Shown here: positions 37,083 through 46,174 of the stretch, piece after piece
Numbering within the stretch: position 1 is the first letter of the stretch
Layout of the letters: each line of letters begins with the position of its first letter
Notes under the pieces: model-generated
Databases searched by the model: none
The model's input: only the letters and a program-made list of their open reading frames with translations
Told to the model about the DNA's origin: nothing
Made by a program: the position numbers and the translations under genes
Assembly: GCA_037128705.1 (NCBI GenBank)
Contig: JBAXVX010000021.1
Span: forward strand, 1-64,000
DNA: 64,000 nucleotides
From: CAIVAT01 sp037128705
GTDB taxonomy: Bacteria; Bacteroidota; Bacteroidia; Bacteroidales; FEN-979
Direction: 5' to 3'

Positions 37083-39088
37083 GTGTTGCGCCATGATAAG
37101 CCCGTGAAAAGGGGATAATGTTGTTCATTGAAACTTTTCGAAGAAACCCAGTAGGTAGCCAATCCTATCCGGCAAAGACCAACCATCGGCCGGAAGCGAG
37201 TCTTGCATAGTAGGTAGAAATGCCTGCATGAAGCGTAGACAGCGATTACAAAAGCTATGCTAAGGGCCTCGTAAGACGTTTATTGATGGAGTTTCTGCTG
37301 CCACGTGTGCAGGAACAGAACCATAAGCACGCAAGGGTGAGTGTGAAGGTCCATCCGGGGTATTGCGACAGAGCAAATGTAAACGGGGGTTTCACGGGAA
37401 CATGGGAGAGCCTCCTGCTTCCCCGACGATAACCAACCAGTAATAGGGCAACTGGTCGACCCAAGCCCAGGTATACCGAAGGCGTCTCACCGATGGTATA
37501 AGCGAACCAATGAGACCGTCAGGGGTATCCGTACCGAGCGATGAGTGAAGGGAAGGAGAAGAGCAAAGGCAGTCTTAGTGCTTTCATAGTACCGAAGGAA
37601 AGTCGGCGAACCTGACCGAGGGAGCCGGTGAGTAGGGAAGGGAAGCATCGGGTTAAGGAATTGATTTTGAGAAACACGAATTTGTACACAGGAACAAATG
37701 AATGTGTCAACGAAACAGGATCGAATAGCAGAAATTGCTGAGAAGTTCAAGGGCAAGGCGTTGGTATCGCTTCATCATCACATTGATTTGGAATGGATGA
37801 TGGAAGCCTGCCACAGGGTGAATCCGGGTACAAGTCCCGGGGTTGATGGACAAACTATAAGGATGTACGAGCAAAATCTTACGCATAATCTGGAGGCTTT
37901 GCTGGAGTCGGCAAAATCGGGGAAGTATGTAGCTCCCCCGGTAAAGCGCGTATACATCCCCAAAGGCAATGGGAACGAACAACGCCCCATTGGCATACCC
38001 ACGGTAGAAGACCGTATTTTGCAACGAGCAGTGCTGATGGCATTGGAACCAGTATTTGAGACAGACTTTCTGAACTTCTCTTACGGGTTTAGGCCAAAGC
38101 GATCGGCTCACGATGCAGTGGACTACCTGTGGAAGCAGCTCCGTCAACAGAACATAAGCTGGGTGATCGATGTAGACATTCGAAAATTTTTCGATACGAT
38201 CGACCACACGTTTATGAGAGAATTTCTAAAGCAGAGGGTGCAGGACGGGGTGATTACAAAATTAATAGGCAAATGGTTAAAAGCAGGAGTGCTCGAAGAG
38301 GGAGCAGTCAGTTACAAAGATGAAGGTAGTCCGCAGGGCGGGGTGATCTCACCCTTGCTAAGCAACATCTACCTGCATGAAGTACTTGATACATGGTTTT
38401 CCAAAGAGATCATACCACTGCTGAAAGGCAAGGCAACCATAGTCCGCTTTGCCGATGATTGCGTACTGGGCTTTGAGACGAGAGAAGATGCAGAAAAGGT
38501 CTTCAGGGTTCTACCCAAACGTTTTGGCAGATTTGGACTCAAGCTACATCCGGACAAAACCAAGCTGATCTACTTCTCAAGACCTCCCGAAGGTTACAAC
38601 AAGGGAGACCAGAAACGAGAAACGTTCAACTTTCTGGGCTTCACTTTCTATTGGGGAAAATCACGTAAGGGCCACTGGGTCGTTATGAGAAAAACCGCCA
38701 AAGACCGGCTGCAAAGAAGTATCAGCCGAGTCAATGACTGGTGTAAACATAACCGTCACGAGCTCCTTACACTCCAATGGAAAAAGCTGAACGTAAAACT
38801 CCGGGGACACTATCAGTACTTTGGTGTTACGGGTAACATCCGCAGTCTGGAATTATATTATCTGGCTGTTACTCGTCTTTGGTTTAAATGGCTTTCCAGG
38901 CGTTCAAACCATGGTTTTACCTGGGATCGTTACAATAAGCTTACCTTAGAGGCCTTTATTTTAATCAAACCAAAAATCTATCACTCGGTCTATGCAGCGA
39001 AACCTTAACCTGAGGAACCGGATGCGGGAAATCCGCTCGTCCGGGTCTGTGGGGGAGCGGGGAGGCAACTAACCGCTCTACCCGGAAC
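37083..39088 (+). mobile_element. Group II intron with maturase ORF
   Basis: A complete-looking group II intron. The 5' end GTGTTGCGCC fits the GUGYG consensus. A 600-nt structured leader precedes the reverse transcriptase. A domain V hairpin begins at 39012 (GAGGAACCGGATGCGG, GAAA loop, CCGCTCGTCCGG...), and a domain VI stem GGGAGCGG/CCGCTCTACCC with a bulged A follows. Removing 37083-39088 joins ATCGTGACAC to GCGTGACGCGTGAC, restoring a GTGACGC repeat array like those at 7580 and 40304. Boundaries are therefore estimated from the repeat and the intron consensus, within a few bases. Confidence 0.85.
37698..39008 (+). CDS. ltrA: Group II intron reverse transcriptase/maturase
   Basis: A 436-residue intron-encoded protein. 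RT domain motifs are visible: RPIGIPTVEDRILQ (RT2), SYGFRPKRSAHDA (RT3), VIDVDIRKFFDTI (RT3/4), SPQGGVISPLLSNIYL (RT4) and the catalytic FADD in VRFADDC, with Phe where most have Tyr. These are followed by NFLGFTF and a maturase X region near the C-terminus. There is no HNH endonuclease domain, so mobility would rely on target DNA opened by other means. It lies inside the intron RNA, as expected, and appears intact. Confidence 0.93.
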   Translation: MNVSTKQDRIAEIAEKFKGKALVSLHHHIDLEWMMEACHRVNPGTSPGVDGQTIRMYEQNLTHNLEALLESAKSGKYVAPPVKRVYIPKGNGNEQRPIGIPTVEDRILQRAVLMALEPVFETDFLNFSYGFRPKRSAHDAVDYLWKQLRQQNISWVIDVDIRKFFDTIDHTFMREFLKQRVQDGVITKLIGKWLKAGVLEEGAVSYKDEGSPQGGVISPLLSNIYLHEVLDTWFSKEIIPLLKGKATIVRFADDCVLGFETREDAEKVFRVLPKRFGRFGLKLHPDKTKLIYFSRPPEGYNKGDQKRETFNFLGFTFYWGKSRKGHWVVMRKTAKDRLQRSISRVNDWCKHNRHELLTLQWKKLNVKLRGHYQYFGVTGNIRSLELYYLAVTRLWFKWLSRRSNHGFTWDRYNKLTLEAFILIKPKIYHSVYAAKP

Positions 39089-39173
39089 GCGTGACGCGTG
39101 ACAGAAGATTTTATGCGGGATATAAATAGATTACGGTGTGATGTTCTTCCTTTGTTTTACAATCAACGGAATC

Positions 39174-40301
39174 ATGAACTCAGCAACACCATTCAAGGAA
39201 AAAAGAGGACCAGCGCCCTTAAGCATTCATTCTATTGCCCGAAGTGAATCATTCAGGATAAAATATGATTCAAGTTTTAGCAGCCTTGATCCGGCCACTT
39301 TTTTCATTTTTCATAATAAGCAGATCCCTTCTCACCGTGTCATGCACTGGATTATTCCGGGTGATGAAACAGTAGATGAGATTATCAGGCGGTTCAAGAT
39401 TACGGAAACCAATGCCATTATCCAATGGGTTTATGATCCCCGGGCAGGCAAATATGTCAAGAACCAGGGGGTGCTCATGATCCGAAAAAACCTGCTGGTC
39501 TATTTTGAAAATTTGCAGGATGTGCCCACGGTTTCAATCCTATTCTCGGGAAGTACGAATAAATTGCTGTTGAAAGAGGTATGTGGATACCTTCAAACGA
39601 TGGTACCCGGAACAAAACCCAGGTGCATCGGCGTATTGGTGGCTGATCCCATGGAGGGGTTGTATATCAAGGAATTTGCTGTTACAATGCCTGATATCGA
39701 CATCTCTCTTGCCTATAATGATGATTTTCGTGCCATTCATGATACCGTTGTCGAAAGACTCAACCAATCTGATGGTAAGGGGATCGTTCTTTTGCATGGC
39801 CGCCCCGGTACAGGAAAAACCACCTATATCCGCCACCTGGCCTCTCTGATCCGTAAAAAGATGATCTTCATTCCGCCCGAAATGGCGCCCCAGATTGCTT
39901 CGCCGGATTTCCTGGCATTGATGATAGACCATCCCAATGCGGTTCTGATCATTGAAGATGCTGAGAATGTGGTTTGTGACCGGATGAACGAAGAAAATAT
40001 CAGCGTTTCCAATCTGCTCAATATATCAGATGGGCTTCTGAGTGACTGTTTGAACCTGCAACTGATCTGCACTTTCAATACGGATATTTCACGGATCGAT
40101 AAAGCCTTGCTACGCAAAGGCCGGATCATCGCCAAATACGAATTCAAGCCGCTGACGATCCAAAAAGCATCGCACATTGCAAAAACACTGGGGCACCCGG
40201 CCAATTTCAGCCACGAGATGACTCTGGCAGATGTATGTCATTATTCAGATGAGGATTTTTCAATTCCGATGCCGAAGGCGATTGGGTTCAGGGTGGCGTA
40301 G
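39174..40301 (+). CDS. BCS1-like AAA+ ATPase
   Basis: About 375 residues from ATG at 39174 (an in-frame ATG at 39138 would add 12). A roughly 200-residue N-terminal domain without recognised motifs precedes an AAA module: Walker A HGRPGTGKTT, Walker B AVLIIEDAEN, sensor 1 CTFNTD and an arginine-finger area ALLRKGRII, like the Bcs1/CbxX type. No TM segment is evident. It starts the poorly characterised cluster that continues to about 44.9 kb and is followed by an acidic-tailed protein whose paralogues occur twice more downstream. A chaperone-like or conflict-system role is inference. Confidence 0.8.
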   Translation: MNSATPFKEKRGPAPLSIHSIARSESFRIKYDSSFSSLDPATFFIFHNKQIPSHRVMHWIIPGDETVDEIIRRFKITETNAIIQWVYDPRAGKYVKNQGVLMIRKNLLVYFENLQDVPTVSILFSGSTNKLLLKEVCGYLQTMVPGTKPRCIGVLVADPMEGLYIKEFAVTMPDIDISLAYNDDFRAIHDTVVERLNQSDGKGIVLLHGRPGTGKTTYIRHLASLIRKKMIFIPPEMAPQIASPDFLALMIDHPNAVLIIEDAENVVCDRMNEENISVSNLLNISDGLLSDCLNLQLICTFNTDISRIDKALLRKGRIIAKYEFKPLTIQKASHIAKTLGHPANFSHEMTLADVCHYSDEDFSIPMPKAIGFRVA

Positions 40302-40303
40302 AA

Positions 40304-40364
40304 CGTGACACGTGACGCGTGACGCGTGACAGAAAATCGTGACAGGTGACGCGTGACGCGTGAC
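40304..40364. repeat. GTGACGC repeat array (locus 3)
   Basis: Two blocks, CGTGACACGTGACGCGTGAC-type and GTGACAGGTGACGCGTGAC-type, separated by AGAAAATC. It fills the gap between the AAA ATPase gene and the next gene. Confidence 0.75.
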
Positions 40365-40398
40365 AAGAAAAAAAATAAGTAAAGAAAAATGAAAATTT

Positions 40399-40860
40399 AT
40401 GGAACAGCATTACAAATTCAACAGGGTGGAGTTTAATGAGGATGGGAACAGCACCAGGGTGGATGAATGTTTCCTGGACCTGATCAGAAAATGGGAGGAT
40501 GATTTTCACGACCGATATTCACCCTTTTTCGCAAATTATCTGTACGCCAATGCTTCCACGATGATATTGGCAAACCAATGCCTGGTTACGGAGCCCAATG
40601 AAGACCTTGGGATGGAGCTCATAAATGAAGAAATTGATCTTGATACGAATCTGAAGATTGAGAATTACAGTAAAAGACTTACAATTTATGCACTCGGATC
40701 AAACCATGACCTGGACGAACCTTTGTATTTTATCAGGGATGACAGCATGCCCGACGGGGTGGTCATTCTTAAATATGTTCCGGAGCATGATGAAGATGAC
40801 CTCGGTCCGGATATACCTGTAGAAGGTGAGAAAATTAAAGTGTCGTTGACAAAACACTGA
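40399..40860 (+). CDS. Acidic-tailed protein, paralogue 1
   Basis: A 153-residue soluble protein of unknown family. It contains KWEDDFHDRYSPFFAN and GMELINEEIDLDTNLKIENY, both matched in the C-terminal half of the 305-residue protein at 43593, and ends in an Asp/Glu-rich tail (PEHDEDDLGPD). It follows the BCS1-like ATPase after a GTGACGC repeat array. No signal peptide or TM. Function unknown; see the paralogue finding. Confidence 0.7.
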   Translation: MEQHYKFNRVEFNEDGNSTRVDECFLDLIRKWEDDFHDRYSPFFANYLYANASTMILANQCLVTEPNEDLGMELINEEIDLDTNLKIENYSKRLTIYALGSNHDLDEPLYFIRDDSMPDGVVILKYVPEHDEDDLGPDIPVEGEKIKVSLTKH

Positions 40861-40898
40861 TCCGTTCCTAATCCCAAATTGATTAAGCTAAAAATCAT

Positions 40899-41948
40899 AT
40901 GACCCCGAAAATTTGCGGCAACATGCAACATCTTAATTATAATTTGCTGCCTTATGTTCCCAGATGGATTCACCAATGTCCCAATTGTGAAAACATATTA
41001 TCTGCTGGCATCTATTACGTTGGTAGTTCAGTTATTCGAAGAGACTTTTCGGATGGGAGAACAGTCCCACCTGGCGCACCAGTTTATCCGGTCATTACTA
41101 AATGTTCAAAATGTGAAACCATTTTCTGGACCAATAATCTTATACGAATCAGAACATATGTTAAATCCAAAAAAGCCGGGCATAGCATTAAAATTGATGA
41201 GCGGTGGGAGAAATCGGAAAGTGCTGCCTTTCTAACCCTCGATGAGTACATTGAAGCCCTTACAAAGTGTATAAACCGTTCGACTTGTGAAGAAAATAAT
41301 TATGAGGAAGAGGTCTATATCAGAGATATGATTCATTGGGGTTTTAATGATAGAACACGCAGTGGAGAGCCTCTTTTTCAACATGATTCGGACAAAAGCG
41401 TTTATACAGATAATATTTACTGGCTCTTGAAAGATCTTAATATGAATGATTCATCTCATAGAACAAAGATCGCGGAATTACACAGAAATTTAGGAGAATT
41501 TGAAAAATGCATGGAAATCCTAAAAATGGACAGGCGTAACACTGACTGGGTGTACGATGCATTTGAGAAAGAGTGCAATTTAAGAAACACCCTTGTGTTT
41601 GAATATCCAAGGATGGAAATCAGTAGAAAGTTACACCCGCAGAATGATATTGGATCATATATTTCTGAAGGCAGGATAATTGATCCCAGAAAAGCCAAAC
41701 GTGCTGTGTACAATAGGATTAAATTTGAACTTTCAAATTGTATATGGGATGAAATTGATACTGCTTTTGGTGATTGCTGGAATAATGCAATTGAAATGGG
41801 TGAATATATATCCGAAGGGCAGATTGAGCAACACATTTACAATCATTTGAAATCCAGAAAAATCTTATTCGAGTATGAGAAGGTAGAGATCATTACCAAA
41901 ATCATTTTCGATTATATTTCGATGACTGCAGGTTTATTTGATGATTAA
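40899..41948 (+). CDS. Zinc-ribbon protein with helical C-terminus
   Basis: A 349-residue protein. Two CxxC pairs (CPNCEN near residue 28 and CSKCET near 68) form a probable zinc ribbon. The rest is helical, with a TPR-like pair (KIAELHRNLGEFEKCMEIL) around residues 190-215 and an acidic, aromatic C-terminal region. No enzymatic motif is seen. It has no overlap with its neighbours and may have been brought in with the surrounding unknown genes. Confidence 0.65.
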   Translation: MTPKICGNMQHLNYNLLPYVPRWIHQCPNCENILSAGIYYVGSSVIRRDFSDGRTVPPGAPVYPVITKCSKCETIFWTNNLIRIRTYVKSKKAGHSIKIDERWEKSESAAFLTLDEYIEALTKCINRSTCEENNYEEEVYIRDMIHWGFNDRTRSGEPLFQHDSDKSVYTDNIYWLLKDLNMNDSSHRTKIAELHRNLGEFEKCMEILKMDRRNTDWVYDAFEKECNLRNTLVFEYPRMEISRKLHPQNDIGSYISEGRIIDPRKAKRAVYNRIKFELSNCIWDEIDTAFGDCWNNAIEMGEYISEGQIEQHIYNHLKSRKILFEYEKVEIITKIIFDYISMTAGLFDD

Positions 41949-41959
41949 TTTAACTGATT

Positions 41960-42271
41960 ATGAACGCCTTGTATTTTTTATCATTTCTATTGATTTTAAA
42001 TCCTTCAAATCCAAAGGTTAGGAAAGATGATTGCACTTTCAATGGATTTAAACTTTACGGCAAGATCAAGTTCGTGAATGATTTCCCGGATCTGAAGATC
42101 AAGGTTGTAGAAAACTTTCCTGACCTGGAGGTAAAACTTGTCAGGGATTTTCCCGATGGCTGCGGAAAATGGCAGGTCGTGGAGCATTTTCCTGATCTGA
42201 AGGTCAAGATAGTCAATGATTTTCCGGATATCAGGGTCAAATTTGTGGAGAATTTTCCCGGGTTGCGGTAG
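41960..42271 (+). CDS. FPD-repeat exported or membrane-anchored protein
   Basis: A 103-residue protein with a hydrophobic N-terminus (residues 1-15), followed by six 11-residue repeats of the form V-K-hydrophobic-V-x-x-F-P-D-L-K (for example KVVENFPDLE). One repeat is interrupted by GCGKWQ. Each unit looks like a beta strand plus turn, so the chain may form a small solenoid or beta-rich fibre. I do not recognise a family with function. It is 11 nt after the zinc-ribbon gene. Confidence 0.65.
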   Translation: MNALYFLSFLLILNPSNPKVRKDDCTFNGFKLYGKIKFVNDFPDLKIKVVENFPDLEVKLVRDFPDGCGKWQVVEHFPDLKVKIVNDFPDIRVKFVENFPGLR

Positions 42272-42341
42272 TGTGAACGATATTGATTACATTTCGATCA
42301 TGGGAGGTTTACTTGATGAATAATTTAAATACTCAAATCAT

Positions 42342-42887
42342 ATGCTCAACGAATATCATAAACAAAGGAACAAAGCTGCATTAGAAGCGGCAGAGGAAAG
42401 GTTGAAACACCCAGCGTCATTGGAACAGATGCGGAAACAGGTTCAGAGACTTCTGAATGAACCAGAAGAAGTTGAGGGTAATGATGAAGCGGAAGAACAC
42501 AAAAGAAAGGTATTTGAAGCCTCTCCCCAAAGGAAAACACTCCTATTGTCTTTAGATGATACCGACATTCAAACAATAGTTGAAGCGCTGGAAATTACAA
42601 TAAACAACAGGTTGGCTTCCGCCCAAGCATCCGGAATTGAAGACCATGGTATTAAAAGATTCATTGATTGGAGAGATAAAGCGAACAGGCGGCACATTTG
42701 TATTACGACCATTGCAAGACACCCAATTATTAATCATATCAGAAAAAATCTACTTCAACCATTGGAGGATCAGAAATTTGATCTATTAATGGGTGTTACA
42801 CAGGACCCGGAAACATTGAAAATATTTGATGATAAGATCAGTCATTGTAAAAGATTAATAGCGAAACTAAAATTTGATAAAGAATGA
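42342..42887 (+). CDS. Uncharacterised helical protein
   Basis: A 181-residue mostly helical, charged protein, with an N-terminal coiled-coil-like stretch (residues 1-60) and a Glu-rich segment. No motif recognised. Its stop overlaps the start of the next small gene in an ATGA junction, which supports expression of both. Confidence 0.6.
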   Translation: MLNEYHKQRNKAALEAAEERLKHPASLEQMRKQVQRLLNEPEEVEGNDEAEEHKRKVFEASPQRKTLLLSLDDTDIQTIVEALEITINNRLASAQASGIEDHGIKRFIDWRDKANRRHICITTIARHPIINHIRKNLLQPLEDQKFDLLMGVTQDPETLKIFDDKISHCKRLIAKLKFDKE

Positions 42888-43066
42888 TAACGAAAATGAA
42901 TAAAGAAGACAGACTTCACGAAGAAATTCCTATTGAAGAGTTCGCAGCAGATTTCGAAGGTAGATCAAGAGACAGAAGCGACGAATTAGCTAAAAAATTT
43001 CCTTGGGTAGTAAAAACAGATGAGGAGATGGCTGAAATCGAGAAAAGGTGGATGAAAATGATTTAG
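42884..43066 (+). CDS. Small acidic/basic protein, coupled to the upstream gene
   Basis: A 60-residue protein. Its ATG overlaps the TGA of the 181-residue gene by 4 nt. It is charged (Glu/Asp/Lys/Arg-rich), with FAADFEGRSRDRSDELAKKF in the middle. Unknown function; coupling suggests a partner or antitoxin-like small protein, which is inference only. Confidence 0.5.
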   Translation: MITKMNKEDRLHEEIPIEEFAADFEGRSRDRSDELAKKFPWVVKTDEEMAEIEKRWMKMI

Positions 43067-43080
43067 CGTGAGGTGGGTTT

Positions 43081-43527
43081 GTGTTTTTAGTGTCAGTTAT
43101 GGAGGTATTCAAAAAATATGAGTTTATAAAATGGAATGATTGGGATCATTGTATCGCTGATTCTATCAAGGATTTTCACCAGATTTATAATCTTTATCCA
43201 AACATTTTACTTGCCAACAGGCATACTTATTCCCAAATCGACTTTATTACGTCAATAAATGAGGAAAAAAAGAACAACCTTCTTCTTGTAGTCGATGAGA
43301 ACATTGGAAATTATCTTGACTCTTTAATCTCGGAGAACGATGAGTTTGGGACGATAACCAGCTTTTCAGAGGATAACTGTGAGTTGTTTTTTGCTATTGC
43401 TACTGAACCCGAACTGACTGATAAAGAGTTTGTTTTACTATACGATGACGACCCTGATGGGGACGGTGATGAGGATGATTTACCCAAACCTGAACCTGAA
43501 CAAAAGGGAAAAAAGGTTTCTGTATGA
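43081..43527 (+). CDS. Acidic-tailed protein, distant paralogue 2
   Basis: A 148-residue protein. It may start at an ATG seven codons into the frame (MEVFKKYEF), since the first codons lie in a poor context. It shares with the other two paralogues the WNDWDH...F...Y.....ANRHTY layout and a very acidic tail (DDDPDGDGDEDDLPKPEP). Similarity is weaker than between the other two. Function unknown. Confidence 0.55.
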   Translation: MFLVSVMEVFKKYEFIKWNDWDHCIADSIKDFHQIYNLYPNILLANRHTYSQIDFITSINEEKKNNLLLVVDENIGNYLDSLISENDEFGTITSFSEDNCELFFAIATEPELTDKEFVLLYDDDPDGDGDEDDLPKPEPEQKGKKVSV

Positions 43528-43592
43528 TGAAACCAACTTGATCCCAGAAATGACTGACTCCAAAGGCGAAAGGATTACTTAATCAAATAAAT

Positions 43593-44510
43593 ATGAAAGT
43601 AGTTAGACCAATTGAAATAAATGTCGATAAAGAAATAGGTACTATAAATGTTAATAATGTGCCTTTAGAAGGCCTTCATTTGCACGCAGCAGTAAACTTT
43701 TATCATGAAAAAACGAAACATCTTAGTGATGATGAATTTAAAATCTGGCTCCTTAACCGAATGAAAGACGGGTTGGTGGTTTATGAGGATGATAGAAATA
43801 ATATGATGGAGTATTTGAACCTTAAAGACTATTCATTAGCGACACATGATGATTATACAAAAATCGGGGGATTGCGTTTAGTACTTGACCTAATGGTAAA
43901 TAAGAATGAATTCTTTACAAGAACACAACCACCAGCCGATAGACACAGCCGGAATCAAACTGGTTATGAAAAGATTCCAAAACCTGAACAAAAAAGAGAT
44001 TTAGATTTAGGTTATCAAACAAGATCACCAGAACAATCATATAAATCTTTTGAGTTAGTGGTGCCATTTCCTAAAACGGAATTTATGGATGATGGGACTC
44101 ACATCCCTACCAACAAGTTCATAATGGAACTTCAGCATGACTGGGAAGAATCTTTTTACAATAGGTTTAAACCCTATTACGCAAATACGATTGAGGGTCA
44201 TCCATCTGCAATGTTACGACTGACAAAATATATGGATGTAGGAGAAGAAACTGATTATGATTTCGGCATGGAGTTAATCGATGGTAAAATCGACATCGAT
44301 ACAAATCTAGAAATTGAAAAATATAGCAAGTACCGAACTGTCTATGCAATTGGTTCTCAATTGCATGATGATGAAGATGAGCCAATTATTCTTATTAAAA
44401 ACGACAGTCTTGGGGAAGACATTCTCGTGTTGAAATATACACCTGACTATGATGAAGATGAAAATTCAATAGAAAAAAGCCCAGTTCGTACTGAAAAATT
44501 GAGAATTTAA
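43593..44510 (+). CDS. Acidic-tailed protein, paralogue 3 (long form)
   Basis: A 305-residue protein. Its last 140 residues match the 153-residue protein at 40399 (HDWEESFYNRFKPYYAN; FGMELIDGKIDIDTNLEIEKY) and end in PDYDEDENS. The first 150 residues are unique, with no recognised domain. The whole looks like the same module carried on a longer N-terminal chain, so it may have arisen by duplication and fusion within the cluster. Confidence 0.65.
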   Translation: MKVVRPIEINVDKEIGTINVNNVPLEGLHLHAAVNFYHEKTKHLSDDEFKIWLLNRMKDGLVVYEDDRNNMMEYLNLKDYSLATHDDYTKIGGLRLVLDLMVNKNEFFTRTQPPADRHSRNQTGYEKIPKPEQKRDLDLGYQTRSPEQSYKSFELVVPFPKTEFMDDGTHIPTNKFIMELQHDWEESFYNRFKPYYANTIEGHPSAMLRLTKYMDVGEETDYDFGMELIDGKIDIDTNLEIEKYSKYRTVYAIGSQLHDDEDEPIILIKNDSLGEDILVLKYTPDYDEDENSIEKSPVRTEKLRI

Positions 44511-44589
44511 AAAGAAGAATTATGGAAAAATTCAGTTGAAAAAATTAGTTTAAGTTTGACGAAAGAACAACTGAACAAATAAAGACAAG

Positions 44590-44889
44590 ATGGAGCAGTG
44601 CTACCGTAAAATGCTATTAAATTCAGTGAACTACCTTATCGATGTGAGGCAACAACTGTTCGCCGAGATCGTGAACCTTGCGATGAAGGGCGAGTTCAGC
44701 GATATTGACGATGTTATTGATTCTGGCTACACTTACGAGTTCCACCTGCAGCATTTCAAGGACTCTGAAGATATCAACGTCCAGAAACTCGTTGAACTGA
44801 TACTGACGCTTGAAACCACCGTTGATTCCCTTATAAACCTGAACCGGATCGAGGATGATGAACTGACTGCAAAAGATAACTACAGATGA
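44590..44889 (+). CDS. Uncharacterised small helical protein
   Basis: A 99-residue, mainly helical, acidic protein with no motif I recognise. Its stop overlaps the start of the endonuclease gene by 4 nt (ATGA), which suggests the two were co-expressed before the nuclease was disrupted. It may be an immunity or accessory protein of that nuclease (inference). Confidence 0.5.
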   Translation: MEQCYRKMLLNSVNYLIDVRQQLFAEIVNLAMKGEFSDIDDVIDSGYTYEFHLQHFKDSEDINVQKLVELILTLETTVDSLINLNRIEDDELTAKDNYR

Positions 44890-46029
44890 AGTCAAGCACT
44901 TTTCTGGTTTGTTTTTTCGTCCTGCAATCACTTTCCGGGTTCACTCAGACCGAAGCCACCACCGCTGACGGTAAGAAAATTCTCATTTACCCCGACGGAA
45001 CCTGGAAGCCAGCCCAGACTGAAACAGTAGCAGAAATTCACCCGGTATCCATTGAACACCTTGAACTTCCCAGGCCCAATGCCCACGGCCAGATCATCAT
45101 GCATACCGGTTACACCCTTTCGTACAACCCAGACTTTCACATTGCCAACTGGGTTGCTTATGAACTCACCGCTGAAGAAACCGTTCCGGTGATTAAACGC
45201 AATAACAAGTTTATTCCGGTTTATTCCGGACCCGCTACTTTCATCCGGCCCCGTTTCAAATGCCGACTACAAAGGATCGGGCAATGACCGGTGGCATCTG
45301 GCTCCGTCGGCCGATATGTGCTATTCATACCAGACCATGGCCGAATCGTTCTACCTTTCGAATATGGCGCCCCAGAACCCGGGTTTCAACAGGGGTATAT
45401 GGTCAAAACTTGAAGCACAGGTGAGGCAATGGGCGGTTGATGACAGGGCGGTTTATGTGGTAACCGGGACGGTTTTAACAAAAGGGCTCCCCACCATTGG
45501 GAATAACAGGATAACCGTTCCTGCATACTTTTACAAGGTAATTCTGGACTACACCGAGCCGAACATCAAGGGCATCGGGTTCATAATGCCCAACGAGGGT
45601 TCCCAGGAACCATTGCAGCATTATGTGGTAAGCATTGACAGCGCGGAGCGGGTGACGGGTACCGATTTCTTTTACCAGTTGCCGGATGAGCAGGAAAAGA
45701 TTATTGAAAGTACCGTAGATTTGAGCAAGTGGAGTTGGACGGCGACAAAAACCCAATCAATGAAGGAGGGCAGTTCACAGTCCGTACAATGTAGTGGCAC
45801 GACCAAGGCTGGCAACCAATGCAAGAATAAAACAACCAATCTCAATGGCTATTGCTACCTTCATCAGAGTCAGGTTGGAGGAGTGCAGACGCAAGACAAT
45901 CAAAACCAGCGTGCCACCATCAAGCTAACTACATCGGTTCAATGTTCGGCAACCACAAAAAAGGGTAAGCAATGTTCACGGATGACGTATAGTCCGAATG
46001 GAAAATGCTGGCAGCACGGGGGAGATTGA
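44886..46029 (+). pseudogene. DNA/RNA non-specific endonuclease, frameshifted
   Basis: Two frames together give about 380 residues. A signal peptide (residues 1-20) precedes a NUC1-type nuclease with NADYKGSGNDRWHLAPSADM (the family motif is DRGH; here the Gly is Trp). Two C-terminal Cys/His motifs, CSGTTKAGNQC...CYLH and CSATTKKGKQC...CWQH, have a DUF5763-like zinc-binding pattern. The break is at 45210-45229, where TTTATTCCGG is present twice in tandem; deleting one copy gives an uninterrupted FIPDPLLSSGPV reading. It is likely a real inactivating duplication, or else an assembly error. Confidence 0.75.
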
Positions 46030-46068
46030 AAATATAGAGCTGTTCCTCGGATATTTATTTCATATTTG

Positions 46069-46115
46069 CAAGATCAATCAAACCCTTAGTACCTGATTAA
46101 CCAATAAATCTTGGT
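46069..46115 (+). repeat. Duplicated HU-gene leader fragment
   Basis: CATATTTGCA and, about 25 nt on, CTGATTAACCAA with TAAA closely match the leader of the HU gene at 51990-52045. The HU coding sequence is absent here. Confidence 0.45.
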
Positions 46116-46174
46116 AACTATATCCCAGTTAGGACAAGGAAAAATTTACCCTGGATCGGCATCCTGTGTGATTC

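Larger units (their letters stand above)
37074..39102. repeat. GTGACGC repeat interrupted by the intron (locus 2)
   Basis: The repeat is split: CGTGACAC precedes the intron (37075-37082) and GCGTGACGCGTGAC follows it (39089-39102). Only these two flanks are repeat; the interval between is the intron. Confidence 0.6.
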
